Under the pieces are notes generated by a model. That model searched no databases, had not been told where the DNA came from, and saw only the letters and a list, made by a program, of their open reading frames with translations. Shown piece after piece: positions 62,758-64,000 of a stretch of 64,000 nucleotides of DNA. The DNA comes from Rallus limicola (Eukaryota; Chordata; Aves; Gruiformes; Rallidae): contig JAKCOZ010000003.1 of NCBI GenBank assembly GCA_022605955.1, positions 38,776,761-38,840,760 of the forward strand. The letters are read 5' to 3'. Numbering within the stretch: the first letter of the stretch is position 1; each line of letters starts with the position of its first letter. The position numbers were made by a program, and so were the translations under genes.

Positions 62758-62809
62758 CTCTCCGATTAACAGGATCCTTAGCTACATATGCAACATAGTC
62801 AGTTGTATC
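62758..62809 (-). CDS. SHC3: SHC3 exon: PTB domain middle part
   Basis: A 52-base exon. The acceptor TATTTGACAG precedes 62809 and the donor GAGAG|GTAAGTT follows 62758. It encodes DTTDYVAYVAKDPVNRR, a near-invariant PTB segment of SHC proteins, and leaves one base that joins with the next exon to give Ala of ACHILEC. It is the most 5' SHC3 exon in the window; the preceding exon should end in the SFASGGDP-type segment and was not found before 64000. Confidence 0.96.
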
Positions 62810-64000
62810 CTGTCAAATAAAATTAAGATATGTACAATGAATGCAAAAAATCTTTGCACTGATCATAGCAAAAGCTCACAGTCCAGAGTGTGCATATTCC
62901 TGTGGGTAGAGGCTCAAATATGTGTTTTGCTCCAGTTATACACTACTTAAGCTCCATAAAAATAGGTGCAGGTTTTGGTACTGATCTAACCACTTTGCTT
63001 CATCCAGAGTGTGATCTATTCCAGCAGAACTTAAAAATCTCATACAAGGCCTTCCTTAGAAAATCTATTAAACAAAATTAGTAGGATTGGGATCAGGCCT
63101 CATTTAGAAGGGAGTAAAATTACAAGGCCTACTACCTGGAGATTTTTGTTCAGAACATGAACAATTACCTGGTTTTGTGGCACAAGAAGTGGGAGTAACA
63201 ACCCTGCTCCTTGAAAATACTGAGCAGTGACATTAATTCATGTGTGACAAGCAGGCGCATTTACTGACTACAATGCTGTATGGCACAGAGATGCTAAGCC
63301 AGTGCTCACCCATCCCCCAGGACGCCCTCTCCCAGCCCATGGGCAGCTCCCAGTCACCCCTTCTTGCCACATGCCAGCTGGATTTTCTGGCAAGAGCAGG
63401 ATGATACCTTCTTGGTTTTGGTTATTTGGGGTTTTTTTTATTTTCCCCCTGTAAGTGAAGGGGATTTTTTGTCTTGCCACCCCCCAGACTCCTGTGCTCA
63501 AGCAGTGCAAACTTCTATCATGGTGCAGGTGAAACAGAAAAGCCAGTGCTTCCAGGAAATGTGAGGCCTGCTGTAACATCTGGAAAATGCCATATATCCT
63601 TGATGCAACCAGGAAGTCCTGGTTAGATCCATTATTTCCTGGAGCATGCCTGGCCAGCCAGGTATACCTATAACGATATCCAAGGTACATATAGGATACA
63701 CTATAGACGGTTGCATAAATCTACCCAAAGCCTTTTCAGAGGTCTTATCCAAGACCATTGACAATTATGTCATGATCTAGTGTAATAACGAACATCAATC
63801 TTCAGTTAGAGGCTTTAGCTTAGCTTTCCCTAGGGCAAGCACACACTGCCACAGCCCACCCAAAAGAAATTACTGTGCTGCACATATACACAACTTCCTT
63901 CCAAAGGAGAGGGCAAGGGAGATGCTGAAGCACCTTCCTGTTTCTGGTGACAGATGTGTAGCTGTACCACTTAATGCACTACTGGAAGGCATTCAGACAC
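62810..64000 (-). other. SHC3 intron, continues past window end
   Basis: I searched for the preceding PTB exon (the SISFASGG type) on the minus strand and found none, so this is intron running off the end. The 140-codon minus-strand frame at 63268-63690 has no domain and no splice context. Confidence 0.65.

Larger units (their letters stand above)
49485..62809 (-). other. SHC3: SHC3 locus, 3' part (seven coding exons)
   Basis: SHC3 (N-Shc/ShcC/Rai) is a cytoplasmic adaptor, mainly neuronal, that binds phosphotyrosine on Trk and other receptor kinases through its PTB and SH2 domains and recruits Grb2 through phosphorylated CH1 tyrosines. Seven exons are visible: 62758-62809, 58497-58623, 57231-57384, 56174-56270, 55100-55297, 52599-52894 and 49485-49613. 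Their lengths (52, 127, 154, 97, 198, 296, 129) sum to 1053 nt, or 350 residues plus stop. All six introns are GT-AG and phase is continuous across all of them. Human SHC3 is 594 residues, so about 240 N-terminal residues (CH2 and the first part of the PTB domain) lie beyond 64 kb. The gene is convergent with S1PR3. Confidence 0.95.

Noticed and set aside
62810..64000. Possible further upstream SHC3 exon before the window end
   Set aside because: Searched for the SFASGG-type PTB segment on the minus strand and for a matching phase-0 donor; none seen, so the next exon is presumed outside.
1..64000. CRISPR arrays, tRNA or rRNA genes, prokaryote-type operons
   Set aside because: Nothing of this kind seen; gene structure and repeats are those of a vertebrate nuclear genome.

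Overview
This is vertebrate genomic DNA, almost certainly from a bird. The signs are large introns with GT-AG junctions, low gene density, several CR1 LINE fragments of the avian type, an avian-style solo LTR, and two protein-coding genes in an arrangement conserved across amniotes. The genes are S1PR3 (sphingosine-1-phosphate receptor 3, + strand, coding exon at 38.0-39.3 kb) and the 3' two thirds of SHC3 (neuronal Shc adaptor, - strand, seven exons between 49.5 and 62.8 kb). The human counterparts are convergent neighbours on 9q22; that part of human chromosome 9 corresponds to the avian Z, so a Z-linked origin is likely but is an inference.

Layout. From 0 to 32 kb there is no gene I can support, only interspersed repeats: a CR1 with a 261-codon open remnant (2.07-2.94 kb, -), two short CR1 tails (8.40 and 8.84 kb, +), a CR1 piece truncated at both ends (21.0-21.45 kb, +), and a 1147-bp solo LTR with a 5-bp target-site duplication (28.38-29.53 kb). 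A strong CpG island lies at 32.07-33.07 kb, and a second one (37.7-38.2 kb) abuts the S1PR3 coding exon. That exon starts at a clear splice acceptor, so S1PR3 has at least one upstream non-coding exon; the 32-kb island is the best candidate. Another CR1 tail sits between the islands (36.24-36.53 kb, -). From 39.3 to 43.4 kb lies S1PR3 3' UTR and intergenic sequence. From 43.4 to 49.5 kb is an AT-rich stretch downstream of the SHC3 stop codon, probably a long SHC3 3' UTR. From 49.5 kb to the end of the window is SHC3, whose CH2 region and N-terminal PTB half lie beyond 64 kb.

The two genes are not an operon. S1PR3 is a seven-helix receptor for sphingosine-1-phosphate; SHC3 is a phosphotyrosine adaptor (PTB-CH1-SH2) linking neuronal receptor tyrosine kinases to Grb2/Ras. 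All seven SHC3 exons were placed by reading protein homology and checking that splice phase is continuous across every junction (1053 nt, 351 codons including stop).

I found no previously undescribed multi-gene system. The most informative observations are the detached CpG island, the in-frame N-terminal extension of S1PR3, the diverged CH1 region of SHC3, the dated-looking solo LTR with its internal decayed repeats, the inverted CR1 pair, and a few hairpins.
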